Source of the DNA: CAZMXP01 sp964570285
GTDB taxonomy: Bacteria > Planctomycetota > PLA2
Length of the DNA stretch: 42,736 nucleotides
Reading direction: 5' to 3'
Assembly (NCBI GenBank): GCA_964570285.1
Contig: CAZMXP010000043.1
Span: 1 to 42,736 of the forward strand
The position numbers and the translations under genes were made by a program. The notes beneath the pieces were generated by a model that saw only the letters and a program-made list of their open reading frames with translations, searched no databases and was not told where the DNA came from. Shown here in pieces: positions 16,659 to 24,400 of the stretch (position 1 is the stretch's first letter; every line of letters begins with the position of its first letter).

Positions 16659-16982
16659 GCCCTCGTCGAGCGCCTAGCGCCCGGGCTCGAACGCGCGCGG
16701 CGGCGCATCGACACGCGGCTGCGGCGGACCACGCGCGGGGGACTCTGCGCCCCCACCTTTGACGCTGCGATACCGCGGTGGCAACCTTGCGTGGACCGAG
16801 TGGCATTCGATGACGCCGCCTGCACCGCGATCCGCGAGGCGCTGGCCGTCCCCGGGACGGCCCGTGCGCGGCGCAGGCGGGAGCGCGAAGCGGTCCTCGC
16901 GACGCTCGAACGTGTCGGCCTGGTGCGCAGGACGCGGGGCGGTGCGCCCCTCCGGCCTGTCGAGCAGGAAATCACTCCGTGA
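16659..16982 (+). pseudogene. Unrecognised coding remnant
   Basis: The frame from 16659 reads ALVERLAPGLERARRRI, then RGGLCAPTFDAAI, and continues through VDRVAFDDAACTAIREAL to a TGA at 16980-16982. Its codon use looks coding. Upstream the frame degrades, with no start codon. In another frame, DNGGPMRSG near 16600-16630 faintly recalls an integrase core, but this is weak. I call it a 5'-truncated gene of unknown family. Confidence 0.35.
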
Positions 16983-17065
16983 ACGCTACAGTGACGGCGA
17001 TGGTGTGACGGACGCGAGCGATGCGGGGGGTAATGCCACTGTCAAGGGCTGCCGGTGAGTGGCAC

Positions 17066-17413
17066 ATGTCTGAACTGCGACGTGAGTTGCTGGCGCTCAT
17101 TGATTACCGTTGCAGGATTCGCGATGGCGGCAAGCGGGATCGAGGATTCAACTATCCGTGCGCGGCCGCATTGGCGCGGATAGGCAGCATAGAGGTCTGC
17201 GAATCAACGGTGGCGGAACTGGCGAAGGGGCAGGAGGCGCGGCGCGCAAAGTTGATGGCATGGGTGCTATACAGGGCTATGGGGGGTGAGTTGAGCCGGG
17301 CGTATCTTGAGCAGCGCGCTCGCGAGGAGAGTGGGGATGTGGCCGGCCGGTTGAGGCAAGCCGCGGAGGAGTTGACGAAGGGCGATGCTCTTCTCGCGGA
17401 GGCGGACGAATAG
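17066..17413 (+). CDS. Unknown protein, 115 aa, lower-GC codon use
   Basis: ATG at 17066 gives MSELRRELLALIDYRCRIRD and ends LLAEADE. The protein is helical and charged, with no membrane segment or known motif. Codons ending in A/T (ATT GAT TAC CGT, GGA TTC AAC TAT) are clearly commoner than in its neighbours, which suggests recent acquisition. An in-frame ATG at 17021 would add 15 unlikely residues. It lies among gene remnants. Confidence 0.55.
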   Translation: MSELRRELLALIDYRCRIRDGGKRDRGFNYPCAAALARIGSIEVCESTVAELAKGQEARRAKLMAWVLYRAMGGELSRAYLEQRAREESGDVAGRLRQAAEELTKGDALLAEADE

Positions 17414-17578
17414 AGCGTCAGCGCCTGAAAGTGTTTGTGACTACCCACTGAGGGACCCGGACTCTCACGCCCTCATCGCTCCGCGAGTCGCGCGGCGACA
17501 AGGCGTTGCGACACGCTGGCGCGGACTGCTCGTCCGCACGCGAGCCCGGCGAAGAGGTCAAGCCTATGTCGCGAGGCC

Positions 17579-18142
17579 CTACGCGTTCGGCCAGAGCCAG
17601 GCGTAGGCGCCCGCCGTCAGCGCGGCGTAGACGAGGCCGTCGAACATGCCGCGGAGCGTGACCGACCAGGGCTTCGACTTCCAGATCGAGTCCGAGGGGG
17701 ACTGCCACGAGTAGGCGAGCCACGCGGCGGCGCCGACAACCTGGAAGACGGCGAGGTAGCGGGCACCCGGCGCGAGCGCGGCGCGGGCGAGGTAGCCCGC
17801 AAGCAGCGAGACGACGAACGCGTAGCCGATCCACTTCCCGAGGAAGGGGCCGAGCCTGATCGCGCCGTTGCGACCGATGTAGATCACGGCGATCGGACCC
17901 TCCGCGTACTTCCGCGCGGTCTCCGGCGACGCCTGCTCCTTCGGGTCGAGGCAGTGCGGGATCACATACTGGCCCGGCGTCGGCGCCGCCCTGCGCAGCG
18001 CGGCGGCGACCCCCTCCTCGTCGCCCAGCTTGCGGTAGTCGGGGTTGTGCAGGCGCAACACCATGTGGATCAGCGAACTCGCCACGAAGACGAGCCCCGT
18101 CGCGACGAGAGAGGGCAGGATCAGCGCGGACCAATCGACCAT
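17579..18142 (-). CDS. Conserved four-span membrane protein
   Basis: A 187-aa protein. The N-terminal segment ends in SSLIHMVLRLHNPDYRKLGDE, a motif I know from a widespread uncharacterised membrane-protein family. In that family a central soluble loop (here YVIPHCLDP...GPIAVIYIGRNG) is followed by three more membrane segments (LGKWIGYAFVVSLLAGYLA, YLAVFQVVGAAAWLAYS, FDGLVYAALTAGAYAWLWP). The family's function is unknown to me. An inverted repeat and TAGGAT lie just upstream. Confidence 0.75.
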   Translation of the reverse strand: MVDWSALILPSLVATGLVFVASSLIHMVLRLHNPDYRKLGDEEGVAAALRRAAPTPGQYVIPHCLDPKEQASPETARKYAEGPIAVIYIGRNGAIRLGPFLGKWIGYAFVVSLLAGYLARAALAPGARYLAVFQVVGAAAWLAYSWQSPSDSIWKSKPWSVTLRGMFDGLVYAALTAGAYAWLWPNA

Positions 18143-18148
18143 GGGTAG

Positions 18149-18541
18149 ACCTCCGGAACACCGGAGATCCTACTCAAAGCCGCGCATTGCCGCGCAGGCG
18201 CCGGCAGGCCCGCGCGGCGCCTCGAGGAGGCGCTGGAACAGGGGTCGGTCGTGCTGCCGCCCCTCGTCGTGGCGGAAATTGTCCGCGGCGCTCGGCGCGC
18301 CCGGGACCGGCGCGCGTTGGCCGGGCTGCTTCTGGACCTCGCGGTCCACGAGACGCCCTTCACGCATTGGGTGGCGGTCGGCGATCTCCGGCGCCTGCTC
18401 GGCGGCAAGGGTGTCGCCCTCTCCACCCCCGATGCCCACGTCGCCCAATGCGCGCTCGACCGCGATGCGGTCCTGCTGACCCGCGACCCGATCTCCACGC
18501 GAGTCGCGCGGCACACGGGACTTCGCGTCGATGTGGGATAG
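18149..18541 (+). pseudogene. 5'-truncated PIN-domain (VapC-like) gene
   Basis: The frame contains RRLEEALEQGSVVLPPLVVAEIVRGA (a PIN helix with its conserved Glu) and ends with STPDAHVAQCALDRDAVLLTRD and a short tail, the usual C-terminal acidic motifs of PIN ribonucleases. The N-terminal strand with the first catalytic Asp (usually [IV]xDTxxL) is absent. The frame runs back into the promoter region of the divergent gene without a start; the first usable GTG is at 18251. No antitoxin gene precedes it. It is a toxin remnant. Confidence 0.6.
18151..18172 (-). promoter_or_regulatory. Inverted repeat CTCCGG-N4-CCGGAG with -10-like TAGGAT
   Basis: A perfect 6-bp inverted repeat (18151-18156 and 18161-18166) abuts TAGGAT (18172-18167), which would serve the gene starting at 18142. 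The repeat would fall at the transcription start, so it could be an operator or a 5' hairpin. Confidence 0.35.
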
Positions 18542-18553
18542 CCGGGCGAGCGC

Positions 18554-19105
18554 TCAACGCAGCGCGTTGCGCGGCGTGATGCGGACCGTGCGGCGGTGGG
18601 TCGCCTCGGTGCCGCGGCTTCCGGTGCCGCTCGCCGCCTCGACGGTCACGGCCAGCGGCCCGTCGAGGGTCGAAGCGACGGCAAAGCTGCGGATCCCCTG
18701 GGCGACCACGGCGGAGGGGAGGCCCTCCACCTCGCGCGTGATCCGCTGGGTCGACGGCTCCCACCGGTAGGTGATCGGCGCGGACCAGCGCTGCGTCGCG
18801 CCCCCGAAGATGTCGAAGTCGTAGCCTTCGACCTTCTGGAAGCGGACGCCGTTCGGGAGCGTCCAGCAGCGCCGACTCTCCTCCGCCGGCAGGGCAGGGT
18901 CGACGTTGGTCGTCGTCTGCGCGAGTTCGAGGGCGATCTGCCGCAGCAGGCGGTCGCTCTCGCGCACCGTGCGCGTCTTCGCGACGTCGCTGAGCGTTGC
19001 GCCCTGCGACCCCGCCAGCGCCTCGGTGACGAGCAGCGCGCCGACGACGAGGATCGACAGCGCGATCACCGCTTCGAGGACCGTCACCCCCCGCGCCCCC
19101 CTCAC
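18554..19105 (-). CDS. Type IV pilin-like (pseudopilin) protein, fourth gene of operon
   Basis: GTG at 19105 overlaps the stop of the previous gene (GTGA), giving 183 aa. The N-terminus VRGARGVTVLEAVIALSILV is a type III (prepilin) signal with Glu at position 5 after the cleavage Gly. The globular part is beta-rich, as in PilW/GspJ-like minor pilins. It presumably inserts in the inner membrane, is cut by a prepilin peptidase and joins a pseudopilus. The signal region is encoded across a C6-GCG-C6 run (19087-19101). No pilus ATPase or secretin gene is in the window. Confidence 0.78.
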   Translation of the reverse strand: MRGARGVTVLEAVIALSILVVGALLVTEALAGSQGATLSDVAKTRTVRESDRLLRQIALELAQTTTNVDPALPAEESRRCWTLPNGVRFQKVEGYDFDIFGGATQRWSAPITYRWEPSTQRITREVEGLPSAVVAQGIRSFAVASTLDGPLAVTVEAASGTGSRGTEATHRRTVRITPRNALR

Positions 19106-20580
19106 GGCGCCACCTCCGCCGCCGCGCGCTCGACGGCGCCGACCGCCCGTCCATCGAGACCCCGCCCCTGCTCGCCGCCGGGCAGGCTGCCGACGACGCG
19201 GTAGCAACTGAAGAGCGGCCGGTCGATCGCGAGGAAGTGGGGCGGCGGTTCGCTGAGCAGTCGCCGGTCGTAGACGCTCTTCCCCTTCTTGAAGCCGGAG
19301 AGCACAAGGCCGCTCCCGTTGACCACCGTCGAGACGATGCGCAGGTCGGTCGCGATGCCGCCGTACCGGCGGCAGGACTGCTTCTGGAAGGTCGGGTCGT
19401 AGGCCGTCACATACTTGCCGTCGGCGGTGAAGGTGAGCCCCGGCAGGCCGTAGCGCCCGGTCGCGCTGAAGAAGAAGCCGTTCACCTCGAGGTAGGAGGG
19501 GACGCCGCTCGCATAGAGGATGTGGCTGTCGGCGATCACGCCGAGGGCGGCGTTGCCCGCGTAGGCGGGGTTGGGCTCGTAGGGTTCGGCGTCCGGGTTC
19601 GTCGAGAGGCCGTTCCGGTAGGCCGGTTCGCCTGCCTCGTCGATGTAGCGGAGGCTGTTTGTGATCGTCACGCCGCCGGTCGAGACCACCGTGAGCCGCG
19701 CGTCGAGCGTGCCCTCGAGCGCCTTGATGCCCATCGGCACGAAGAGCACGCCGTCCGGCGGCATCGGCAGCGAGGTCGCCGTCAGCGTGCCGGTGCCGTC
19801 CTTGCGGACGAGCAGGAGGTCGTATTGCGTGCCCCTCAGCGTGACTTTCGCATCGAAGAGGGCCGGGTTCGCTCCGCCGAGCAGGCTTTCGACGGCACCG
19901 TCGCCATACTGCGCGAGCGTGGCGATCTCCGCCGCGTTCGGCATCGGGATCTCCGCGTGGTGGTCGTCCACGCCGCCCGAGAAGGTCGTGTTGCCCGCGT
20001 TCGCGCCGACGAGCCACTCGAACCCGTCGCGCGCGGTGACCGCGTCCTCGTAGACGCCGCCGGCGTAGAAGAGTTGCATCACGCGGTTCGTGTGGACGTC
20101 CCCCTTCGGGCTGCCGCCGATCCCGAGCGGGTGGCGGTTCACGAAGGCGCCGAACCGGCTGAAGGGGTCGCGCTCGCGCACGAGGCTGCGCACCTGCGCC
20201 CGCCGCCCTCCCACCGACGCGACCGCGTCGATCTGGTACCAGCCGTCGGCCAGGCGGGAGACCCAGCTCTCGGAGGCGGGATGCACGGCGAAGAGATGGA
20301 GCGCGCCCCCCTCCGCGTTGTCGAGGCCGACCTCCTCGCCCTCCTCCGTCGCCTCCGCGAGCGCGACGTTGCGGTTGGCGGCGTACGCCGAACTCTTGAT
20401 CCGCGCCTGCGCGATCGACAGCGCGGCGTTGGCCTCGTTCCACGCCGCGTTCTGGCGCCGCGTCGCCTCCATCTCCGCGAGGTAGGCGCGCGACGAGGTC
20501 GTGCCGAGCAGCACGAAGCCTCCCGCGAGCAGCGCAAGCGGCAGCACCGCGAGCAGCAACGATCCGCGTTGGTCTCTCAT
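19102..20580 (-). CDS. PilX-like exported protein of the pseudopilin operon, 492 aa
   Basis: The N-terminus MRDQRGSLLLAVLPLALLAGG followed by a helical stretch (EMEATRRQNAAWNEANAALS) resembles PilX/GspK-type N-terminal helices. The large remainder is beta-rich with few known motifs, including YDLLLVRKDGTGTLTAT and VSTGGVTITNSLRYID. It may be a tip or cargo component. It begins 8 nt after the preceding pilin stop and overlaps the next gene by 4 nt. Confidence 0.68.
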   Translation of the reverse strand: MRDQRGSLLLAVLPLALLAGGFVLLGTTSSRAYLAEMEATRRQNAAWNEANAALSIAQARIKSSAYAANRNVALAEATEEGEEVGLDNAEGGALHLFAVHPASESWVSRLADGWYQIDAVASVGGRRAQVRSLVRERDPFSRFGAFVNRHPLGIGGSPKGDVHTNRVMQLFYAGGVYEDAVTARDGFEWLVGANAGNTTFSGGVDDHHAEIPMPNAAEIATLAQYGDGAVESLLGGANPALFDAKVTLRGTQYDLLLVRKDGTGTLTATSLPMPPDGVLFVPMGIKALEGTLDARLTVVSTGGVTITNSLRYIDEAGEPAYRNGLSTNPDAEPYEPNPAYAGNAALGVIADSHILYASGVPSYLEVNGFFFSATGRYGLPGLTFTADGKYVTAYDPTFQKQSCRRYGGIATDLRIVSTVVNGSGLVLSGFKKGKSVYDRRLLSEPPPHFLAIDRPLFSCYRVVGSLPGGEQGRGLDGRAVGAVERAAAEVAP

Positions 20581-20588
20581 GATTCTCC

Positions 20589-21065
20589 CTATCCGATCGG
20601 ATCGAAGCGCACGGTGCGGGCGAGCAGCCGCCCCTCGTGCATGACGGAAATCCGGAGCAGGTCGTTGCGCCCCTCGTCCGGGCCCGCGACGACGCCGTCG
20701 CCGTCGAGGTCGCCATCCACCGCCACGGTGAAGCGGCCCGCCACCGGGAAGGAGGCGGGCTCGAACAGCGCGGGGCCGAAGAGGCGCAGCCGGTGCAGCG
20801 TGACGGAGCCGAAGTCGCCGTCGTCGTCGAACACCTCCGAAAGCTGCGCGCCGGTCGCGGCGCCGTCGGCGGGGCGCCCGAACGGGATCGCGAGCAGCCG
20901 CTCGAGGTACTCCTGCCCGCGTGCATGGAGCAGCGCCTCCCGCTCGATCGCGGCGGTCGCGCGGTGGCCCGCCCCGACGCCGGTCGCGATGCTCATCGTG
21001 ACAAACCCGAGGATGCCGAGGGTGATCAGCACCTCGACGAGCGCGAAGCCGGCCCGCGCCCTCAT
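20589..21065 (-). CDS. PilV-like prepilin, second gene of operon
   Basis: The ATG at 21065 overlaps the upstream stop (ATGA). The 158-aa product begins MRARAGFALVEVLITLGILG: a cleavage Gly, then FALVE with the pilin Glu at position 5 and a hydrophobic helix. A calcium-site-like Asp cluster (DGDLDGDGVV) lies near the C-terminus. The family is type IV/type II secretion minor pilin. The order pilV-like, pilX-like, pilW-like matches minor-pilin operons in other bacteria. Confidence 0.8.
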   Translation of the reverse strand: MRARAGFALVEVLITLGILGFVTMSIATGVGAGHRATAAIEREALLHARGQEYLERLLAIPFGRPADGAATGAQLSEVFDDDGDFGSVTLHRLRLFGPALFEPASFPVAGRFTVAVDGDLDGDGVVAGPDEGRNDLLRISVMHEGRLLARTVRFDPIG

Positions 21066-21289
21066 CGCGACACCGCGATCTCGACGCCGTCGAGCCCCGA
21101 GGGAAGGGGGAGCGCCTCGGTGGCGGCCGCCGGGGCGGACGCCCCCTCGCGCACCTCCCAGTTGGCCGAGCGGAAGGTCGTCGGCCGCACGCGCGGCGGC
21201 GGTTCGGGCGGCAGGTCCGGCCCCGGCCACAGGGCCCACGCGAGGACGATGCCTCCCGCGATCCAAGCTGTCTTTCTCTTCATGGGCAT
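21062..21289 (-). CDS. Small membrane-anchored protein, first gene of pseudopilin operon
   Basis: A 75-aa protein with one N-terminal membrane helix (KRKTAWIAGGIVLAWALWPG) and a Pro-rich exported tail. A second in-frame ATG at 21283 (MKRKTAW) is equally plausible. The stop overlaps the pilV-like start, so it belongs to the operon. It is comparable in size to small assembly proteins of pilus systems, but no family is recognised. Confidence 0.6.
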   Translation of the reverse strand: MPMKRKTAWIAGGIVLAWALWPGPDLPPEPPPRVRPTTFRSANWEVREGASAPAAATEALPLPSGLDGVEIAVSR

Positions 21290-21329
21290 TCCGATCTCGG
21301 CGATGCCCTACCAAGGAGGGTCTATCACC

Positions 21330-21377
21330 GGGGGGCGCGGGGGCAAGGCGCCACCCCCCCGGGCCCCCCCGGGAGTC
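21330..21377. repeat. G6-CGC-G5 / C7-GGG-C8 element in divergent promoter region
   Basis: G6-CGC-G5 (21330-21343), a GGCGCC palindrome and C7-GGG-C8 together can fold into a long GC hairpin. It sits between the pseudopilin operon and the lipoprotein gene, so any promoter of either gene must flank it. Confidence 0.6.
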
Positions 21378-21446
21378 TCCCCGTTGGTACGGCGCCGACA
21401 CCAAATGTTGTGCTGCACGCTTGTTGCCCCACTGCCCGCTGCGCCC

Positions 21447-21452
21447 TACAAT
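21447..21452 (+). promoter_or_regulatory. Candidate -10 element (TACAAT)
   Basis: TACAAT lies 7 nt before ATG 21460. It overlaps the alternative ATG at 21451, which argues for the downstream start. Confidence 0.4.
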
Positions 21453-21459
21453 GGGCCGC

Positions 21460-21999
21460 ATGAAGCGCTTTGCCTTCCTGGCGCTGCTCGCGGCAGCCTG
21501 CGCCACGCCGCACAACCAGGGCGAGGTCACGAAGAACCGCGCCGACTACCGCACCCATCCGGAGTACGACGACTTCCGGCCGATCGCGATCGCGGTGATG
21601 CCGGTCAAGTCGACGGTCTTCGCCACGGTCGCGGCGACGCGCGCCGACCTCTACGAGGGGCTCTTCAAGCGCCAGTACTCGCCCTTCAAGCTCGACGTCG
21701 TCGATGCGCACACCGACTCGAAGGGCAAGTTCGATGGCCACGATCTCGCGTGGGACGCGACGCTCGAGGTGCGCATCACGCGGCTGAAGCCCGCGAAGGC
21801 GGCGAACACGCACACCTGCGACGCCGAGGCGGCTCTGCGCTACCGCACCGGCGAGGAACTCTGGACCTGCAAGCTCTCCGACTTCGACGTCTCCGTGCCG
21901 TTCGTGAACGGCGAACTCGACTTCCGGCCGGCCTGCAGGCAGATCGCCGAGAACTTCCTCGACCGGCTCCCGCCGAGGCCGCCCGTCGCGAAGGGATGA
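21460..21999 (+). CDS. Lipoprotein, 179 aa
   Basis: MKRFAFLALLAAACATP is a lipoprotein signal peptide with lipobox LAAAC. The mature part (FRPIAIAVMPVKSTVFATVAATRADLYEGLFKRQYSP) faintly resembles GNA1162/LpoB-like lipoproteins that bind at the outer membrane; I am not sure of the family. Two later Cys (HTCDAEA and LWTCKLS) may pair. The start follows from TACAAT spacing. It overlaps the next gene by ATGA, so the two are probably co-translated. Confidence 0.72.
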   Translation: MKRFAFLALLAAACATPHNQGEVTKNRADYRTHPEYDDFRPIAIAVMPVKSTVFATVAATRADLYEGLFKRQYSPFKLDVVDAHTDSKGKFDGHDLAWDATLEVRITRLKPAKAANTHTCDAEAALRYRTGEELWTCKLSDFDVSVPFVNGELDFRPACRQIAENFLDRLPPRPPVAKG

Positions 22000-23648
22000 C
22001 CCGCCGGGAGGGGCTGCTCCTCCTCCTTTCCGGCATCGCGGCCTTCGCGGCGGCGCTGACGCTGCGCGTCGCCGCGCTGCCCGGCGAGATCCACGATCCC
22101 GACCATGCCGAGGCGTTCGAGCGCGCGCGGGAGAACCTGCCGATGCTCGGCGCCGTGCGCGTGCGCTCCGCGATCGACGGCGCGGCGGTGCGCCTCGACA
22201 GGGCCCGCGGGCCGCTGATCGATCGCGTGCTCGACCCGGCGCTCGCGGGGGCGGAGTACCGCTTCCAGCGCTATCTCTACGCGACGCCGGAGCAGATCCG
22301 CGCCGTGCGCGAGTCGCTGGAGCGGGGCCTCTACCCGGGGCCGCCGCCGCCGGTGCCCGACCTCTCGCGCTTCTTCCGCGACGCGCGGGGGCCCTACCGC
22401 TGCGACGTGATCGTGCGGGGCGACGGCGCGCTCGACCGCATCCGCGAGGTGCTGCCCGATGCGGAGTTGAGCGGGGAACCGGTGCGCCGCGAGGGCGAGC
22501 GCGCCGCCGCCGCGACGCTGCCGCGCGCGCTGATCCTCGGGCTTATCGCCGCGGCGCTCGCGCTCTGGCGCACGCGCGGCCGCGCGGAGGCGGTGCGCGG
22601 CCTCTTGCGCGCGATGGTCGCGCTGGCAGCGCTCTGCCTCGTCGGTTGGGGCATCGACCGCTGGACGCTGCCCGCGCTGCTGCTCGTGGCGCTTGCGCCG
22701 CCGCAGCACGCCTTCCTGCTGGGCCTGCCCTGCCTCCTGTCGCCGGCGCTCGCGATCAAACGCCTCGGACTCGTGCTGCTCTTCGGCATGGTTGGGGGAA
22801 AGTGGGGGGGCGCGGGGGGGCGGAGCGCAGCGGAGTCCCCCCCGGAGGAACCTGTGGGCGCGGGGGGGCCGGCCACCTACCCGATGGGACGAGGGTTGCT
22901 CGTAGCAGCATTCGTGACTGCGGCGTTTGTCCTGCACTTGCGGTCCGCACCGCCCCTCGAGAGCGACGAGCCGATCGTCATGTTCGCCCCGCGTGCCGAG
23001 CGACACGCCGTCGCGGCAGCGCTCCATTCCGACGTCGCGTACGAAGACGCGACGGTCCTGCCTCCTTCGTTGGGAACGGCGGAACGCCGTTCCGTCGACA
23101 AGATCTTCCAGCTTGCGGGCCATCTCGCGCGCGCGGCCCCGGAGGGGGAGTCGGCGCAATGGCAGGAGATCGTCGAGGCGGCGTCGAAGAGCGACCCCTA
23201 CCTGCCGACGGCGCTCCGCGAAAGGCTCGTGGCGCGGGACGGCCGGGCGGCGATCTGGATCCCCTCAGGAGGGAGGCCCCCGAGCGGCGACTCCGCATCG
23301 GCCGAGAGCGACTGTTTCGGCGCGCAACTCTATCGTGGGCTCGGTGGGCGCGATCTGATCCACGATGCGCGCCTCGCGGCGTTGGCCGCATTCGCCGTCG
23401 CCGCCGCCCTGTCGAAGCGCTTGTTGCTCTTGACCCTTGGCATCGCGGGCGGCGCTGCCATCCTGTTCGCCTACCCCGGGGGCGAGCCGCTGCTGCCTCT
23501 GGTCGTCGTCGCCGCCGCCGCGGGCGGTGCGTGGGCGCTGCCGTTCGTCTTTCTGCTCGCGTCGCTAGCCGGGTCGCTGCCGCCGGTCCTGCCGTGGGCC
23601 GCCGCGCTGCTGGTTGCGGTTGTGTTGGGCGCGCTCAGCCGTCGCTGA
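21996..23648 (+). CDS. Large multi-span membrane protein of unknown family
   Basis: ATG at 21996 gives 550 aa. Its first helix (GLLLLLSGIAAFAAALTLRVAAL) is followed by a ~170-residue extracytoplasmic domain, a block of helices (about 170-270), a second soluble domain and a C-terminal helix bundle. Between the halves, residues about 265-300 are Gly-rich and Pro-rich (GGKWGGAGG, ESPPEEPVGAGG) and are encoded by a G-run element at 22804-22869. This element looks inserted in frame. I do not recognise the family. It is coupled to the lipoprotein gene and overlaps the end of the convergent gene by 14 nt. Confidence 0.62.
   Translation: MTRREGLLLLLSGIAAFAAALTLRVAALPGEIHDPDHAEAFERARENLPMLGAVRVRSAIDGAAVRLDRARGPLIDRVLDPALAGAEYRFQRYLYATPEQIRAVRESLERGLYPGPPPPVPDLSRFFRDARGPYRCDVIVRGDGALDRIREVLPDAELSGEPVRREGERAAAATLPRALILGLIAAALALWRTRGRAEAVRGLLRAMVALAALCLVGWGIDRWTLPALLLVALAPPQHAFLLGLPCLLSPALAIKRLGLVLLFGMVGGKWGGAGGRSAAESPPEEPVGAGGPATYPMGRGLLVAAFVTAAFVLHLRSAPPLESDEPIVMFAPRAERHAVAAALHSDVAYEDATVLPPSLGTAERRSVDKIFQLAGHLARAAPEGESAQWQEIVEAASKSDPYLPTALRERLVARDGRAAIWIPSGGRPPSGDSASAESDCFGAQLYRGLGGRDLIHDARLAALAAFAVAAALSKRLLLLTLGIAGGAAILFAYPGGEPLLPLVVVAAAAGGAWALPFVFLLASLAGSLPPVLPWAAALLVAVVLGALSRR
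22804..22869 (+). repeat. G-run/hairpin element inside a coding region
   Basis: G7-CGC-G7 (22804-22820), then CGGAGCGCAGCGGAG, C7 (22832-22838) and another G7 at 22862. The plan (G-runs, short GC hairpin ending GGA, C7) parallels the tandem units at 34573-34678. It does not break the frame. Confidence 0.65.
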
Positions 23649-24312
23649 TCTCGATCGTCGAGTCGCCGCCCTCGCCCTCCTTCTCGGTCCCGTCGCCGGG
23701 GATGCGCTCGCCCTCGTCGAAGAGGTCGGGGCCGCCGAGTTCGATCAGCAGGGCTTTCGCCTCGTAGGCGTCGAGGGCGCGGACCCAGCGCCGCACCGCC
23801 GCCGCGAGTTCGACAGCGGCCTGGCCGCTCTCCCCCTTCGCCTTCCGGGCCCTCGCGTCCTTGACCGCGGTGTGCAACTCGTCGGAATGCCACAGTTGCA
23901 ACGCGGCGATCCCCTCCGGAAGCGCCGCGTGGCGCTCCGCGAGCGCGCGCGCCTCGGCGAGGCCCGCCTTGCGGTCGCGCTCGTAGAGAGCGAGCATCGC
24001 CGTGTAGCGGGCGCGGACCGTGCCGAGCAGCGCGGTCAGCCGCTCCTCGACCGTCCGAAGGTAGCGCGGGGGCAGCGCGTGGCGCCCCGCGCCCCCGCGG
24101 AACGCGAGATAGCCCTCGAGCGCCTTGTCGAGTTCGCCGCGCTTGTGCGCCGCATGGGCCTCGAGGAAGAGGGAGAGCGCCTTTTCCGGCTCCGCCGGCC
24201 CGCCCGGGTAGCGGAGCGGCGGGAGCTCGAGGAGCCCGGTCACGATGGGGCCCTTCTCCGCCTCCTCTGCCGCGAGCAGCGCCGCTACGAGAAGCAGGAC
24301 CGTCCGCCGCAT
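23635..24312 (-). CDS. Exported protein, 225 aa
   Basis: The signal peptide MRRTVLLLVAALLAAEE is followed by a helical, charged protein with TPR-like character (EKALSLFLEAHAAHKRGELDKALEGYLAFRGG) and an acidic tail (EKEGEGGDSTIEISDG). No enzyme motif is visible. TAGGAT (24324-24319) lies 6 nt before the ATG. It is divergent from the TPR-CHAT gene, with a REP-like palindrome in between. Confidence 0.7.
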   Translation of the reverse strand: MRRTVLLLVAALLAAEEAEKGPIVTGLLELPPLRYPGGPAEPEKALSLFLEAHAAHKRGELDKALEGYLAFRGGAGRHALPPRYLRTVEERLTALLGTVRARYTAMLALYERDRKAGLAEARALAERHAALPEGIAALQLWHSDELHTAVKDARARKAKGESGQAAVELAAAVRRWVRALDAYEAKALLIELGGPDLFDEGERIPGDGTEKEGEGGDSTIEISDG

Positions 24313-24318
24313 CCCCCG

Positions 24319-24324
24319 ATCCTA
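24319..24324 (-). promoter_or_regulatory. Candidate -10 element (TAGGAT), leaderless
   Basis: TAGGAT on the minus strand, 6 nt upstream of the ATG at 24312. Confidence 0.4.
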
Positions 24325-24326
24325 CC

Positions 24327-24357
24327 CGGGACAACGGGGTCTGACCCCTTTGTCCCG
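24327..24357 (+). repeat. 31-nt palindromic REP-like element, copy 2
   Basis: All 31 bases match the copy at 931-961, in the same orientation. It lies between divergent genes. Confidence 0.85.
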
Positions 24358-24400
24358 CGGGGGGTTTCGCGGTCGCGGGGGATCCGTCATCATTGGGGAT

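Noticed and set aside
16535..16762. 75-residue frame with DNGGPM as a transposase fragment
   Set aside because: Only a six-residue resemblance to an integrase core, without other catalytic residues. The neighbouring frame from 16659 looks more like coding sequence.
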